Shown: positions 23,211 through 35,089, counted from the stretch's first letter. The stretch: 64,000 nt of DNA from Hofstenia miamia (GCA_004352715.1 SCFE01000025.1:520106-584105), one strand, 5' to 3'. Notes: generated by a model not told the origin, from the sequence alone. Numbers and translations are program-made.

Positions 23211-24160
23211 CCCTTATCAGTACGTTTAAAACTACAACCTTTATAGTACTTGTGCCTACATTTTGTAGTCAATAAAAAGTTTTCAGAATTTCTCTAAAAA
23301 ATCAGTTTATTTACAAGAGAATGACAAATGAAATATAAAAAAGTACAAATTAAGGCAAATGTGATTTTCAGTGGCAGTATATTCATGTACATTTTCGACA
23401 AACTGCCATTTTTGTCAAATTTCGGTGAAATGGGCACATTGGTTTTCCGCATCTGAAACAATCTGACCGAGTGCTCTTCTGATATAAGTAATATCTTCTT
23501 GGCATTGATGCTACTCTTTGCTTTGTCTGTGTGACAGCGAGAATAAACCCACATTCTATGACAGCATCCCTAACAGATAGCTTAATTCTTGGAAAAGCAA
23601 GCCTAGTTAGGACAAAAGGATGGGCAAGTTAGAACAACAAGTTCTTCAAGAACATTTTTTTGAGCATTGATAACTGTCTATTATGTTGTAAAAAAAGAAG
23701 TGGCCATCTGACTGTTTTCCTTCGAACACTAAATTCTTTCAAGTTTTTATCACGTCGGTCTACCCCTCCTTTTGCTTTGTTATAATCAAAGATTACGACA
23801 GGTTTATTGTTGTTTTGGGAGGCAACTTCTCTTGTTGCATGCGATGAGCTGAGGAGATTAACAGATTTGTTTCGCTTTGCTTGGTATGCAACAATAGTTA
23901 TCATATTTGCGTGATCAAACAAAAAGAGACTGTCTAACAGCCCGGCGAACTTTCGTGATTGTTGGAATTTCCTTCCAATTGGCCCTAATTGTACCAAGAA
24001 GCGTCAACTGTTTGCCTGCCAAATCAATTGCCAGTTTGTGGCTGGTAAAGAAATTATCTGTCCAAAAAATGGTTTGCATAAGAACATAACAACATCATAA
24101 GCCAAATTTCGATGAATTCCTTGTCCATTTTGTCGACCTCCATAAATATAAGCATTCAGC
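23211..24160 (-). mobile_element. Decayed piggyBac element, copy C, with right terminus
   Basis: The element end CCCTTATCAGTACG starts at 23211, directly after TTAA (23207-23210). The minus strand encodes the last half of a piggyBac transposase: AYIYGGRQNGQGIHRNLAYD, ASQNNNKPVVIFDYNKAKGG, GVDRRDKNLKEF (third catalytic Asp), and a C-terminal Cys-rich domain read in another frame. A 19-bp deletion relative to copy B removes the codons for GCEIC just before the second catalytic Asp and shifts the frame. The other end lies in a 1000-N gap. Confidence 0.87.
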
Positions 24161-25160
24161 NNNNNNNNNNNNNNNNNNNNNNNNNNNNNNNNNNNNNNNN
24201 NNNNNNNNNNNNNNNNNNNNNNNNNNNNNNNNNNNNNNNNNNNNNNNNNNNNNNNNNNNNNNNNNNNNNNNNNNNNNNNNNNNNNNNNNNNNNNNNNNNN
24301 NNNNNNNNNNNNNNNNNNNNNNNNNNNNNNNNNNNNNNNNNNNNNNNNNNNNNNNNNNNNNNNNNNNNNNNNNNNNNNNNNNNNNNNNNNNNNNNNNNNN
24401 NNNNNNNNNNNNNNNNNNNNNNNNNNNNNNNNNNNNNNNNNNNNNNNNNNNNNNNNNNNNNNNNNNNNNNNNNNNNNNNNNNNNNNNNNNNNNNNNNNNN
24501 NNNNNNNNNNNNNNNNNNNNNNNNNNNNNNNNNNNNNNNNNNNNNNNNNNNNNNNNNNNNNNNNNNNNNNNNNNNNNNNNNNNNNNNNNNNNNNNNNNNN
24601 NNNNNNNNNNNNNNNNNNNNNNNNNNNNNNNNNNNNNNNNNNNNNNNNNNNNNNNNNNNNNNNNNNNNNNNNNNNNNNNNNNNNNNNNNNNNNNNNNNNN
24701 NNNNNNNNNNNNNNNNNNNNNNNNNNNNNNNNNNNNNNNNNNNNNNNNNNNNNNNNNNNNNNNNNNNNNNNNNNNNNNNNNNNNNNNNNNNNNNNNNNNN
24801 NNNNNNNNNNNNNNNNNNNNNNNNNNNNNNNNNNNNNNNNNNNNNNNNNNNNNNNNNNNNNNNNNNNNNNNNNNNNNNNNNNNNNNNNNNNNNNNNNNNN
24901 NNNNNNNNNNNNNNNNNNNNNNNNNNNNNNNNNNNNNNNNNNNNNNNNNNNNNNNNNNNNNNNNNNNNNNNNNNNNNNNNNNNNNNNNNNNNNNNNNNNN
25001 NNNNNNNNNNNNNNNNNNNNNNNNNNNNNNNNNNNNNNNNNNNNNNNNNNNNNNNNNNNNNNNNNNNNNNNNNNNNNNNNNNNNNNNNNNNNNNNNNNNN
25101 NNNNNNNNNNNNNNNNNNNNNNNNNNNNNNNNNNNNNNNNNNNNNNNNNNNNNNNNNNNN
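24161..25160. other. Assembly gap, exactly 1000 N
   Basis: Placeholder gap that removes the 5' half of piggyBac copy C. A (TA)n run follows at 25161-25182. Confidence 0.95.
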
Positions 25161-25182
25161 ATATATATATATATATATATAA

Positions 25183-25569
25183 TGAAATTCTTAACATTAA
25201 TGTTGAAAAGAGCTACCTATCAAAATATTCGGGCAGTACGGGATTACTTTTTACGATTACTAATGATAGCTAAGAATATCCATATGAGGGCAACAAATAT
25301 TGTGCTTCGGAAATTTTGAAAATGTTTAATGAAAAGAAGCTCTTACTGAACTCTGCCATCTCCAAGGAAATAGCCTCCTCCTCAAAAATAGTTTACTGCG
25401 AGAAACTTTGTCAAGTGTCTCAACTTTCCATTTGCCTTAATAATCCGATTGTGCCAACTGCACTGGAGATAAAATTCATAGCTGTTTTCCTTCACTGACA
25501 TGTGAAATTGTCAATACATGTGGAAAATATTGTAATAAATGCTAATTACATAATTCACAGCATTACACC
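25183..25569. other. No gene recognised
   Basis: AT-rich. Protein-like short frames may belong to the LINE-like sequence that continues into the 566-bp direct repeat, but no reverse-transcriptase block is visible. Confidence 0.3.
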
Positions 25570-26054
25570 TAACATTAAATTGTTTAATCAAAAGTCAAGA
25601 ACTGTGTTATTTAAAACTTTTGTTTTGTCCTATTATCTATGTGTATTACACATTATGTCTAGGTATCTGGGTTTACAATGTGTGGAAATAAAAAAGGGCT
25701 TACGATGACTGGAAGAAACTTAGAAAACAATTTCGTTGCTACTCTAGGGTCTGCGGATTAGATAAGTCAAATCGCATTGTAATGGTTAACGCGGACTAAA
25801 GCCATGCATATCATCGTTGAAACTGACTCTCATCCGCTAAACCTCAAGATATGCAGATATCTACCAACAACTTCTAAAAGACGGCATTTTCAAATTTCCT
25901 TCTGTAGGACAGCTCTATATAAAAATTTATTTGTCCTAACAGCTTGTCGGTTCTTGGTTAACAAAAGCCTTCCAAATTATCAGTGAATAATTTCAAGTTG
26001 GTGTATAAAAATCTTCACATTTTTCTGTACAAGGTTGTATTATAAATATTATCA

Positions 26055-26135
<81 letters not shown>
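25570..26135 (+). repeat. 566-bp direct repeat, copy 1 (possible LINE 3' end)
   Basis: By eye identical to 26474-27039 (offset 904). Its 3' part is a long (TTA)n tract. Protein-like traces (a KLRKQFRCYSRVC segment; a KICRYLPTTSKRRHF frame of 60 codons present in both copies) and the trinucleotide tail would suit the 3' end of a non-LTR element. No diagnostic motif is present. Confidence 0.85.
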
Positions 26136-26137
<2 letters not shown>

Positions 26138-26159
26138 ATTATTATTATTATTATTATTT
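26057..26159. repeat. (TTA)n microsatellite
   Basis: About 34 trinucleotide units with one AATA interruption. A mariner is inserted at its end, using its terminal TA. Confidence 0.95.
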
Positions 26160-26161
26160 TA

Positions 26162-26472
26162 GAGTGTCCAAAAATGATTACCACTGTACAAACAAAACAT
26201 ATTATATGATATTACAAAATAAAAATTTAATCAATTTGAGAAATATAGTCCCCTCCCGATGAAATGACTTGGTCCAAATGTTCCTGAAGCTTTATGAGCT
26301 CCTTTACCAACGTGGTTTCTGGTATGAGCCGGATCGAGTGCTGCACGGCCTTCATAAGCTCTTCAGGTCCGTCAAACTGTTGTTCCCGCAACTCCATCTT
26401 GATATGGCGGAATAAAAACCTATCCAGGAGGTTTAAATCAGGGCTGTAAGGCGATTGTTTTACGATCTGGAC
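26162..26472 (-). pseudogene. Mariner transposase C-terminus with terminal repeat
   Basis: The TIR starts GAGTGTCC directly after TA (26160-26161). The minus strand encodes VQIVKQSPYSPDLN, LLDRFLFRHIKMEL (third catalytic Asp), then ELMKAVQHSIRLIPETTL and LQEHLDQVISSGGDYISQID with a proper stop. It is the same family as 57718-58998. Here the last 30 codons are intact, whereas the 58.8 kb copy has lost a base at TTL. The fragment ends at a single N (26473), so its remaining part was probably left out of the assembly. Confidence 0.88.
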
Positions 26473-26473
26473 N

Positions 26474-26958
26474 TAACATTAAATTGTTTAATCAAAAGTC
26501 AAGAACTGTGTTATTTAAAACTTTTGTTTTGTCCTATTATCTATGTGTATTACACATTATGTCTAGGTATCTGGGTTTACAATGTGTGGAAATAAAAAAG
26601 GGCTTACGATGACTGGAAGAAACTTAGAAAACAATTTCGTTGCTACTCTAGGGTCTGCGGATTAGATAAGTCAAATCGCATTGTAATGGTTAACGCGGAC
26701 TAAAGCCATGCATATCATCGTTGAAACTGACTCTCATCCGCTAAACCTCAAGATATGCAGATATCTACCAACAACTTCTAAAAGACGGCATTTTCAAATT
26801 TCCTTCTGTAGGACAGCTCTATATAAAAATTTATTTGTCCTAACAGCTTGTCGGTTCTTGGTTAACAAAAGCCTTCCAAATTATCAGTGAATAATTTCAA
26901 GTTGGTGTATAAAAATCTTCACATTTTTCTGTACAAGGTTGTATTATAAATATTATCA

Positions 26959-27039
<81 letters not shown>
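26474..27039 (+). repeat. 566-bp direct repeat, copy 2
   Basis: Second copy of 25570-26135, beginning right after a lone N and ending in (TTA)n at a 1000-N gap. Apparent identity of both unique and microsatellite parts makes an unmerged contig overlap, or a haplotype without the mariner insertion, more likely than a true duplication. Confidence 0.85.
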
Positions 27040-28039
27040 NNNNNNNNNNNNNNNNNNNNNNNNNNNNNNNNNNNNNNNNNNNNNNNNNNNNNNNNNNNNN
27101 NNNNNNNNNNNNNNNNNNNNNNNNNNNNNNNNNNNNNNNNNNNNNNNNNNNNNNNNNNNNNNNNNNNNNNNNNNNNNNNNNNNNNNNNNNNNNNNNNNNN
27201 NNNNNNNNNNNNNNNNNNNNNNNNNNNNNNNNNNNNNNNNNNNNNNNNNNNNNNNNNNNNNNNNNNNNNNNNNNNNNNNNNNNNNNNNNNNNNNNNNNNN
27301 NNNNNNNNNNNNNNNNNNNNNNNNNNNNNNNNNNNNNNNNNNNNNNNNNNNNNNNNNNNNNNNNNNNNNNNNNNNNNNNNNNNNNNNNNNNNNNNNNNNN
27401 NNNNNNNNNNNNNNNNNNNNNNNNNNNNNNNNNNNNNNNNNNNNNNNNNNNNNNNNNNNNNNNNNNNNNNNNNNNNNNNNNNNNNNNNNNNNNNNNNNNN
27501 NNNNNNNNNNNNNNNNNNNNNNNNNNNNNNNNNNNNNNNNNNNNNNNNNNNNNNNNNNNNNNNNNNNNNNNNNNNNNNNNNNNNNNNNNNNNNNNNNNNN
27601 NNNNNNNNNNNNNNNNNNNNNNNNNNNNNNNNNNNNNNNNNNNNNNNNNNNNNNNNNNNNNNNNNNNNNNNNNNNNNNNNNNNNNNNNNNNNNNNNNNNN
27701 NNNNNNNNNNNNNNNNNNNNNNNNNNNNNNNNNNNNNNNNNNNNNNNNNNNNNNNNNNNNNNNNNNNNNNNNNNNNNNNNNNNNNNNNNNNNNNNNNNNN
27801 NNNNNNNNNNNNNNNNNNNNNNNNNNNNNNNNNNNNNNNNNNNNNNNNNNNNNNNNNNNNNNNNNNNNNNNNNNNNNNNNNNNNNNNNNNNNNNNNNNNN
27901 NNNNNNNNNNNNNNNNNNNNNNNNNNNNNNNNNNNNNNNNNNNNNNNNNNNNNNNNNNNNNNNNNNNNNNNNNNNNNNNNNNNNNNNNNNNNNNNNNNNN
28001 NNNNNNNNNNNNNNNNNNNNNNNNNNNNNNNNNNNNNNN
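27040..28039. other. Assembly gap, exactly 1000 N
   Basis: Placeholder gap between a (TTA)n tract and a (TA)n tract. Confidence 0.95.
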
Positions 28040-28057
28040 TATATATATATATATATA

Positions 28058-29793
28058 ATTCTAAATACACATTTTTACAAAAAAAAATCAATAAAAATAG
28101 TTTGGAACATTTTGCAATGAAAGAACACTAAAATATAATCCAAGGATGTAATATGGGTAACGATGGATTATCGGATCGCTTAATTAATGTACCTCAATTT
28201 ATACATCGTTTTTCGTCAATGTCTGTAAAGAAAAAAGTTCAACACTTTTATTGAGATTTTATACTCCAAAAGTGATTATAACAAGCAAACAACTGATTTT
28301 TCTAAGTTAAACCCTAGTAAAATTGTTTGGATTTTTTGCCAAAAAAATTAGCAAAAGCTATGCCAACATTTGTGATAAAATTGGAATATTTTTATATATA
28401 TTTTAGCAAAAAATGCAAAATTTGTTGTTTATTTTGTCAAGCATTTGCATCAATTGATTTACAATTCGAACAGAAAAATTCCTTGGTTTCAATCAGTTTG
28501 ATTATTGTTAGCCAAACTCTAAACAAAGAAATCTAAACAGCCATTTGTTTATGTATTGAAATTGAATATTAAGTAATGATTTCCCAACTATATATGATGA
28601 CAATATGTAGATAAATCTCGTAAAAATGGAAATTAGTTACAATTAAAACTATGAAAATTTTTGAAATGTTCCTTTGAAATAGAAAAATTAATTTAGCTTA
28701 ATGTTTAAATAATTGTTTGTTGTTTTATTTTAAGGTCAAAAAGTAATCACGAAAAAAATTTTAGAATATTAATTCTAGTTGTATATTATAACTTCAAAAA
28801 ATTAGAAATTTTATGAAAGGTTTTCATTGGGGTTCTTTTTTTTAAAATTTTTTAGGATACATGTATATATAAATTTCCACAAATGCAAACCCACTGCCGC
28901 TTAATTTTTACAACTATAAGTAGTCTACTTTAATGGCTGGGGAGTTTTGTATGTTTGAAACATATTTTACTTCTCATTTGTGATAATACAATAAAAGCAA
29001 TAAATTTGTTATTTAATTTTATTATTTTTCATTGATTTATCTTAAGTAGCTGTTAACATTTTACTAAAATATCCAAAAAATCAAAATTTTGACAATATTT
29101 TGCAAAAAATCCAAACAATTTTTCGAGGGCAGGCGAAGTGTTTTACAATATTTAGTGAAAATATATTTCCTATGTTCAGCAAAATTTAAGTTACAAGAAA
29201 TGCAAATCAGTGTTTTTCATTATTTTGCTTTGCGTGTGCCACCAGGAAATCAGCATTTATCATAACAGACCGATAGACAAATCATTGTTTTTAAAAATTC
29301 TGATAGACATTATTATCGATAATATCACCGATTATTGTTTTGCCGATTATAGATTTTACATATATAACGCTAAATCGCCGGTTGTGAAATTAAAATTTTA
29401 ATTAATCTTATATGCATTTTAGTAGTTTTGCTTAAGGTCGAAAAAATTTTGGAAGAATAAAATTTACAAATTTTTTTCTGTTAAATACAAATGCATCCCC
29501 TGCATGCCATGCACTCTATAATAGTTAGTTCTACAAAGATATTTATAAAAACAATTGTGTGATATAGCAATAAACTTAGATTTTTCGAAACGATCAATAT
29601 TGATCGGTTCTTGTGACATGGTAAATTAAATTTGCTTTGAAGGGCATCATATGTTCTAAATTATAATATTTATTAGTATATGGGTGCGCAAATTATATCC
29701 TTTAATGTTCAAATGCATGTAATTATTTGAAATTCTTTTTGTGAAATTCTGAATTTTTATTACTTAAAATTCACACTTTTAATTACTTTTCAG
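28058..29793. other. AT-rich, no gene confirmed; possible intron of the 29.8 kb gene
   Basis: Very AT-rich sequence with no transposon motif that I can identify. If the terminal exon at 29794 is real, this would be its last intron, ending in a pyrimidine-rich acceptor (TTAATTACTTTTCAG). Confidence 0.35.
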
Positions 29794-29981
29794 GCAACAA
29801 TGGTTACCGCGCGGTTCAAAAGCGTGGTGCCCGTAGCAAATGTCTGCTTGCCCCACTTACGCTTGATGCTGCTCTACAAACATACAGCGTCCTACATTCA
29901 AATAGTGAAGAAAGCTCCGCTCAAACTATATATGTTTTATGTAGAATCATTTTGTTTAAAAGTAGAAAGTTTATCATGTAA
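29794..29981 (+). CDS. Candidate 3'-terminal exon of an unidentified gene
   Basis: A splice acceptor (TTTTCAG, AG at 29792-29793) precedes a GC-richer stretch. In phase 2 it reads NNGYRAVQKRGARSKC, LLAPLTLDAALQTYSVLH and SNSEESSAQTIYVLCR, to a TAA at 29979. An AATAAA lies about 65 bp downstream (30047-30052). Composition shifts sharply at the acceptor and reverts after the stop, as for an exon in AT-rich DNA. Another frame starting at the ATG at 29800 is also open, so the phase is not certain. No family recognised, and upstream exons were not found. Confidence 0.4.
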
Positions 29982-30046
29982 CCGAGCAATTTTTAGGCTT
30001 GATAAATTAAAATATAATTGATATGATGCTTTAGAATGAATGCCTA

Positions 30047-30052
30047 AATAAA
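30047..30052 (+). promoter_or_regulatory. Polyadenylation signal AATAAA
   Basis: Canonical hexamer about 65 bp after the stop of the candidate exon, followed by a T-rich stretch (TTGTTTCTCAAGC). Confidence 0.4.
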
Positions 30053-30429
30053 CCTCAATTGTTTCTCAAGCTTTTACACTAAAAAATTGACTTGTAGTTT
30101 TCAAACAATTAGATTACTTCACCCAACAATAATATGGCGATCACATTTGCACTCAATGAAAATGATCAATTTGATACTGCCACTTTATGAATTGGGCAAA
30201 AATTACTTGAAAAATGAGAAAATAAACTTTAGCGGAGTGCAATTCTGAATGAAGGCATGTCGTGCTGAATTAAGAAGTCAATTTAGGCTTAAGCAGCAAG
30301 AGCAACTGTTATCTTGATTCCATATATATATTCGCTTATGTCCATTGAATGCTTTTAGGATTAGACTTGGGTGTTAACACATAGGCTCCCGGAAGGGAAA
30401 TTTCCTTAATTGTAAATACTGATTGACAG

Positions 30430-31735
30430 GGGTCAGGAATAGTTGATTGGGACCCGGCCAATCAATTATTGTTAGCATTAACTAATTAATTTTTTCCTGG
30501 CCTCCACTGATTGCGTCGAGATTTTACTTCATTTCGAAATTTTCTTAGGTCAATTTATGTGATGCTTGTTTATATGATTTGATTGCGTGATATCACTTGC
30601 TGAAGTAATAATTCTTGTTATAGCAAGCTCTTTGCATTAAGTAATGATTCGTTACATTTTTTTCTAAACAGAAATTGTAATCAGAATATGAAATATTTTT
30701 TCTTGGCTTCTACTTAAAACGGTTTGTACATATTTACAGGCCATGCTGTTCTTTACAGCACTACTAAAAATACACACTACATGCGTCTACCGTAAGTACA
30801 CAACAACAATCAATATTTACAAGCTATTTATACAGAAGATTACCAGCGTTGACACTGAAAAAACAAAAATAGACTGCTTACCTTAAAGTGGACTTTGTCG
30901 ACCTATTTGAAACAAATTGGAGCAAAAATGACCCATATAAAATCCACTTTATTATATTTGTTATAGACGCAACTGTATTTAAAATATGTTTTTTCTATTT
31001 ATCTAGACTGCAGCAATTATTGCCTCATGCACAGCATTATTTTCAACTAATAAAGAATTTCAAGGTTTTGCAATTCACATTCTCCTGTTGTGTAATATTG
31101 CAGTAGTTCATGTTGCAATTTAAAAATTAATATTCAATGGATTTGCAATGTCGCTGGTTTCAGTCTTACAGTAAATGCTTTTATGAAATCGAATTTACTC
31201 AAAAATGATAGTTTCTTATGGCAGTGACAATATTGTTCAAATTACTTATTTAATTTTGCTTATATATTATTTTTGAAAAATCTTAACTGAGTTTTTATTG
31301 ATTCTTAGACATGGTAGTTGCAAGAAGATTTAGAATTTTGCCATTTGTTGAAAATTAGCTTCTTCAAAATTCTAGAAAGCTAGAAATAATGTAAAATGAT
31401 AACTTAGATTTTAATTTTTTGGGACAACCACATGTATCATATATATTTATATACTGCAGACCGAAGCTTTTCAAATAATTTCTTGCTATTATATATAAAT
31501 TCATTTTGTGATTGTTATAGATCAAAGATGAAGTTACAAAAATATGTATCAATAGCCTTGCTTCTCCTCCTATTTATGTTTGAGGGAATGAATGATACAA
31601 TTCTCAACAGCTTTTTCCCAATTCAAGCAAAGTACCAACATGGCATTTCCAACAGTGAAATAGCATATGTTATGGGCATTTTTGATCTTGGAAGCATCGT
31701 GGGATTCTGTTTTTGGATCACATTCTCTGAATTTG
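30430..31735 (+). repeat. Segmental duplication, copy A (piggyBac-free)
   Basis: Matches 42990-43201 and 45021-45748 (copy B), and the reverse complement of 22187-23206 (copy C). It contains the continuous, uninterrupted sequence across the TTAA where B and C carry a piggyBac element. It leads without break into the complete transporter gene, so it represents the original arrangement. Confidence 0.9.
30637..30640. other. Paralogous empty piggyBac target site
   Basis: TTAA within CTCTTTGCATTAAGTAATGATTCG. The sequence left of it equals the left flank of the copy B element (43180-43201). The sequence right of it equals the right flank of the copy C element (below 23207). Confidence 0.9.
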
Positions 31736-32805
31736 CTAGTTCTTATAAGAAGGGTTTGACGCTTTTCAGTGGTTTTCTCACTGGAATTTCAGTAATGTGC
31801 TTTGGGACACTTGGTAAAATTTCCGATAAAACATTGTTTTTATTGTTCTCCTTATTTCTTCGATTTTTTAGTGGAATAATGTCATCCTGTATGTGGGGAC
31901 CAGGATGGGCATTTATCAGTTCACTTGGAGATGATAAGACTCAATCAAATAAACTAACTACTGTTACATTAACTGTTATGTTCATTGGATACTTTGGTGC
32001 TCCATTTTTTGGCACAACACTATTTGTGAATTTCGGATATGGCTGTCCATTCTTTGTGATCGGGATCTGTGAAAGTGCAATATCAGTTACTTTGACTGGG
32101 TATTTATGCTTGATTAAAGTAAATGGTCATGAAAATGATGTAAATAATCAATGTATCAAACCACTCCACATTTTCAATTCAATATTACAACCAGATATTT
32201 TCATTCATGCGTATGTTTTATTCCAATCTTCACTGTTGATGGGCTTCTTTGAAGCGACAATAGCACTTTATCTAAGCACTTTTTCAATGTCAGTTTTGAC
32301 GATAAGCTATATCATTAGCGGTAGTGGAGCAATTGTAATATTCATTTCTATAATTTCTATTCAGCTAAATGGGAAGCACTATAAAGTAACAAACTTAGCA
32401 GGACAGTTTATATTCTTTATTTCTATGGTAATTTTTTCTTTGTCCTTTGCCCTTCACTCTACAGGAGATGTTGAATTTGCAATTTTAGGACTTTTTCTAC
32501 ATGCCATTGGCAGAGGCTTCCATAATGGAAGTGGAACTCTTGTTCTAAAACATATATTCCATTGTATTTTTGATGATAAGTTCAAAGATTGGGCAACGAC
32601 GATTTCGCTAACATTGGGCAGTGTAGTATTTTTTGTTGGTAGACTATTTGGTCTCTCAGTAATGGGTGGATTTCTCATTGGAATCATTGGTTTTAACCAT
32701 ACAATTTATTTTCTTATTCTTGTCGCCTTTTTAGGAGGTCTTGGAAGTTTTATTGTGTTTTATAGAATAACTAACAATTGTATTTTTAAAAAGAATGTAG
32801 AATAG
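31528..32805 (+). CDS. SLC18B1-like major facilitator transporter, intact
   Basis: A 425-residue, single-frame membrane protein with about 12 hydrophobic segments. I chose the ATG at 31528 because both truncated paralogues conserve MKLQKYVSIALL from exactly this codon while the frame upstream is less protein-like. The preceding TTGTTATAG could be a 5'-UTR splice acceptor. N-terminal features fit the SLC18B1 (vesicular polyamine/amine transporter) branch of the MFS: FFPIQAKYQHGISNSEIAYV after TM1, GFLTGISVMCFGTLGKISD, the Arg of FLRFFSGIMSS in TM4, and GAPFFGTTLFVNFGYGCPFF in TM5. The second half has GRLFGLSVMGGFLIGIIGF near the end. Expected role: proton-coupled export or vesicular loading of small organic cations; the substrate is inference. 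Length is normal for the family. Two 5'-truncated-gene copies lie at 22187-22361 and 45545-45748. Confidence 0.8.
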   Translation: MKLQKYVSIALLLLLFMFEGMNDTILNSFFPIQAKYQHGISNSEIAYVMGIFDLGSIVGFCFWITFSEFASSYKKGLTLFSGFLTGISVMCFGTLGKISDKTLFLLFSLFLRFFSGIMSSCMWGPGWAFISSLGDDKTQSNKLTTVTLTVMFIGYFGAPFFGTTLFVNFGYGCPFFVIGICESAISVTLTGYLCLIKVNGHENDVNNQCIKPLHIFNSILQPDIFIHAYVLFQSSLLMGFFEATIALYLSTFSMSVLTISYIISGSGAIVIFISIISIQLNGKHYKVTNLAGQFIFFISMVIFSLSFALHSTGDVEFAILGLFLHAIGRGFHNGSGTLVLKHIFHCIFDDKFKDWATTISLTLGSVVFFVGRLFGLSVMGGFLIGIIGFNHTIYFLILVAFLGGLGSFIVFYRITNNCIFKKNVE

Positions 32806-35060
32806 TAAAATCACTGTGTATAAACATGTAAGATATTGATCACAAAACACACAATCAAGAACTCACATTTATTTTAAAAAAAAGATAACGACTTAATATA
32901 AAAAGCAATGCAGTGTCAATATATCTATTCATTTCAAATAACTAAAGATATTTTATTGTTTTGTGTTTGTTTTCTTGAAGTGTCAAAATATGTATCAAAG
33001 CATCAAATAATTTTAAGAATGTACTATAAAAACCATACTTCACTGATATGCAGGCTTGTCCATTGAAATTGGAATCTAATTGGATTCCAATTGGACATTG
33101 GAATTGGATTGTAGTATTAGATGCCCACAAAATATGTAAGTTTTATATAGTTTTATTTGATTATAATACAATACGAGAAGTTCGTATTGACAGTATTATT
33201 CTGCTCTTGAATTATAACTTGGCACCATATGATAAATACATTTCTTAAATTCTTTGGTTACATAGCTAGAGGCGTACCCTAATAAGCATTGCAATTCGGT
33301 CATGATATCAAATACATATTTGATATCATTAGGCAGTATTCCGAATGGATAATTTGTGCCATTTTGTAGCAATATATTTTCAGTAGTTGTAATATGTTAT
33401 GTATGCAAAAACTCTTTAAACTGTACTTTGCTTTTCTTTTTTTAAGAATTCTACTTTTCCTCCTAAATTAATAGATGTTGATTTGCTTAAAGAAATGTGA
33501 ATTAGATTAATTATTAATCACAATAAATAGGTTCTTAGACAAGCTTTCTTCTGTCAGGCTTATACATCTTTGAGTTAGAATGTCACAATATTTCTTGAAG
33601 GATTTCTCTACACTAACATCAGAGAGGGATTAGCCTTATTGCAGCACAATGAGTTTATCTCACTCCCTAGGACTCCTAGCCTAGTAACATAGCACCGAAT
33701 CCTGCAGATCTCCCAGTAGAACACCCATGAACACAAAATATGAATTGCTGTATTTTCGGATATCTAAGAGTTTGTTCAGATGGACAACGGGCAAGTGTGC
33801 GCATCAAGCAAGAATCGTAAATCCAGTTGAACTAAGCATTAGTTCAGGAGCTGTTTCTGAAACTTGCTGAGTTAAATAAGATCTTACTACTTATCTAAGT
33901 TTTTTGGAAGCGGAATTCTTCCAATATGATAGGAGATCAAATTTTTCATCATAGTGAAATTCGTGGGCATCTTGCATTTGCTCCTTATATACTGTCTGGG
34001 TGCGAGTTGATTCATTGTTTGTGATCAAGCAGTTTTCTATTTCGATTTGAATAAAAATCTATAATCATTGTTATCCTCTTCTGTGGGTTAAATAAGTTGC
34101 AATTTTTTTATTTGTGAATTGTGATTAAGGAAAACATTTTCTTAGGAATTTCTATTAATCTAATTCTGATTAGAAGATTTTAACAGTGAATTGGCGTGTC
34201 ACAGCAAGGTGCTTAAAATCACTGTTCATGGTAACTTAGAAATATCATTTCCAATACAAAATATTTGAAAATTTAAATTAATTTAAAATGATTTTACAAA
34301 ATACAATTTGCCAAAATAAAAAAATAATATGGCAATTATCTCGATGAAACGCTTTACCAAACACTTTACTGTGTTTCCAATAATGAATTCAAAAAAAGAC
34401 AATTTTGATCTTGCTAATAACTGATTTCGTAGTAAGTAGTAACAACTTTTTATTTCCAGATCGCATTTGGGAAGGGAAATTTCCAATGAAAATCTTTTTA
34501 TGGAATGAAAATTCAATGGAAATTTATGGCAAAACAAATTGGAAAAGAGACCATTCAAGTAAGAGAAAATGTTCAGTATACACTAAAAATAAGTTTTTTA
34601 AGAGTTACAAAATGTATCACAATCTACAAATTTGTTTTAATCAAACAAAACGTTGAGCCTTTTTTTCAAAAAGCAAGAGACTTGTCATATCAATATGCTA
34701 AACACAACTAAAAAGTGGTTTCATTTGTGTAATCTCTGCATAACAAGAATAAAAAAGAGAGATCAAAAAAGCACAGGACGAATACAATGACATAGTTTTA
34801 TAAATCTCAACCCATATTGACTAAATAATAGCTCTAATTCACTGATACAGATAAAGAAATTCTAGTTTCCATATGTAAAAACGGAAATTGTCGTCCATGA
34901 TTCTAGAAATTTTTAAGACAACTAATATTCACTAATAATTTTGGTTCTAACACAAATATATTTTTAATGCTAAATAATACCGCACTTAACATAAGAAAAG
35001 TTATTGCCTTTTTTAAGATCAGATTAAAAGTATTCCAAAAATTCCATTTTGTATTTCTCA
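32806..35060. other. Intergenic, no gene confirmed
   Basis: 3' flank of the transporter gene and AT-rich DNA. A perfect short palindrome lies at about 33303-33330 (ATGATATCAAATA, 2-nt spacer, inverse). A cluster of ATTGGAAT words sits at 33064-33110. A GC-richer patch at 33590-33900 shows no TIRs, tRNA boxes or frame that I could support. Confidence 0.4.
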
Positions 35061-35089
35061 GTAGGTTCAACCAGTTAAAGCACTAATAG

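Larger units (their letters stand above)
22187..24160 (-). repeat. Segmental duplication, copy C (inverted)
   Basis: The reverse complement matches 43860-45720 (copy B). Its part below 23207 matches 30641-31700 (copy A). In minus orientation the order is a piggyBac element, about 850 bp of upstream sequence, and the first exon-like part of the transporter gene. Relative to A and B it has a deletion of about 45 bp near 22490. Both ends are cut by N gaps. Confidence 0.9.

Noticed and set aside
26939-28131. Long poly-Tyr, poly-Leu and poly-Asn frames
   Set aside because: They are translations of (TTA)n and N runs.
30888-31106. 72-codon frame shared by copies A and C upstream of the transporter
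   Set aside because: Conservation is explained by the segmental duplication; the copies differ in frame-breaking ways at the 3' end.
34405-34711. Overlapping 68-83 codon frames
   Set aside because: Lys/Asn/Phe-rich translations of AT-rich DNA without motif or context.
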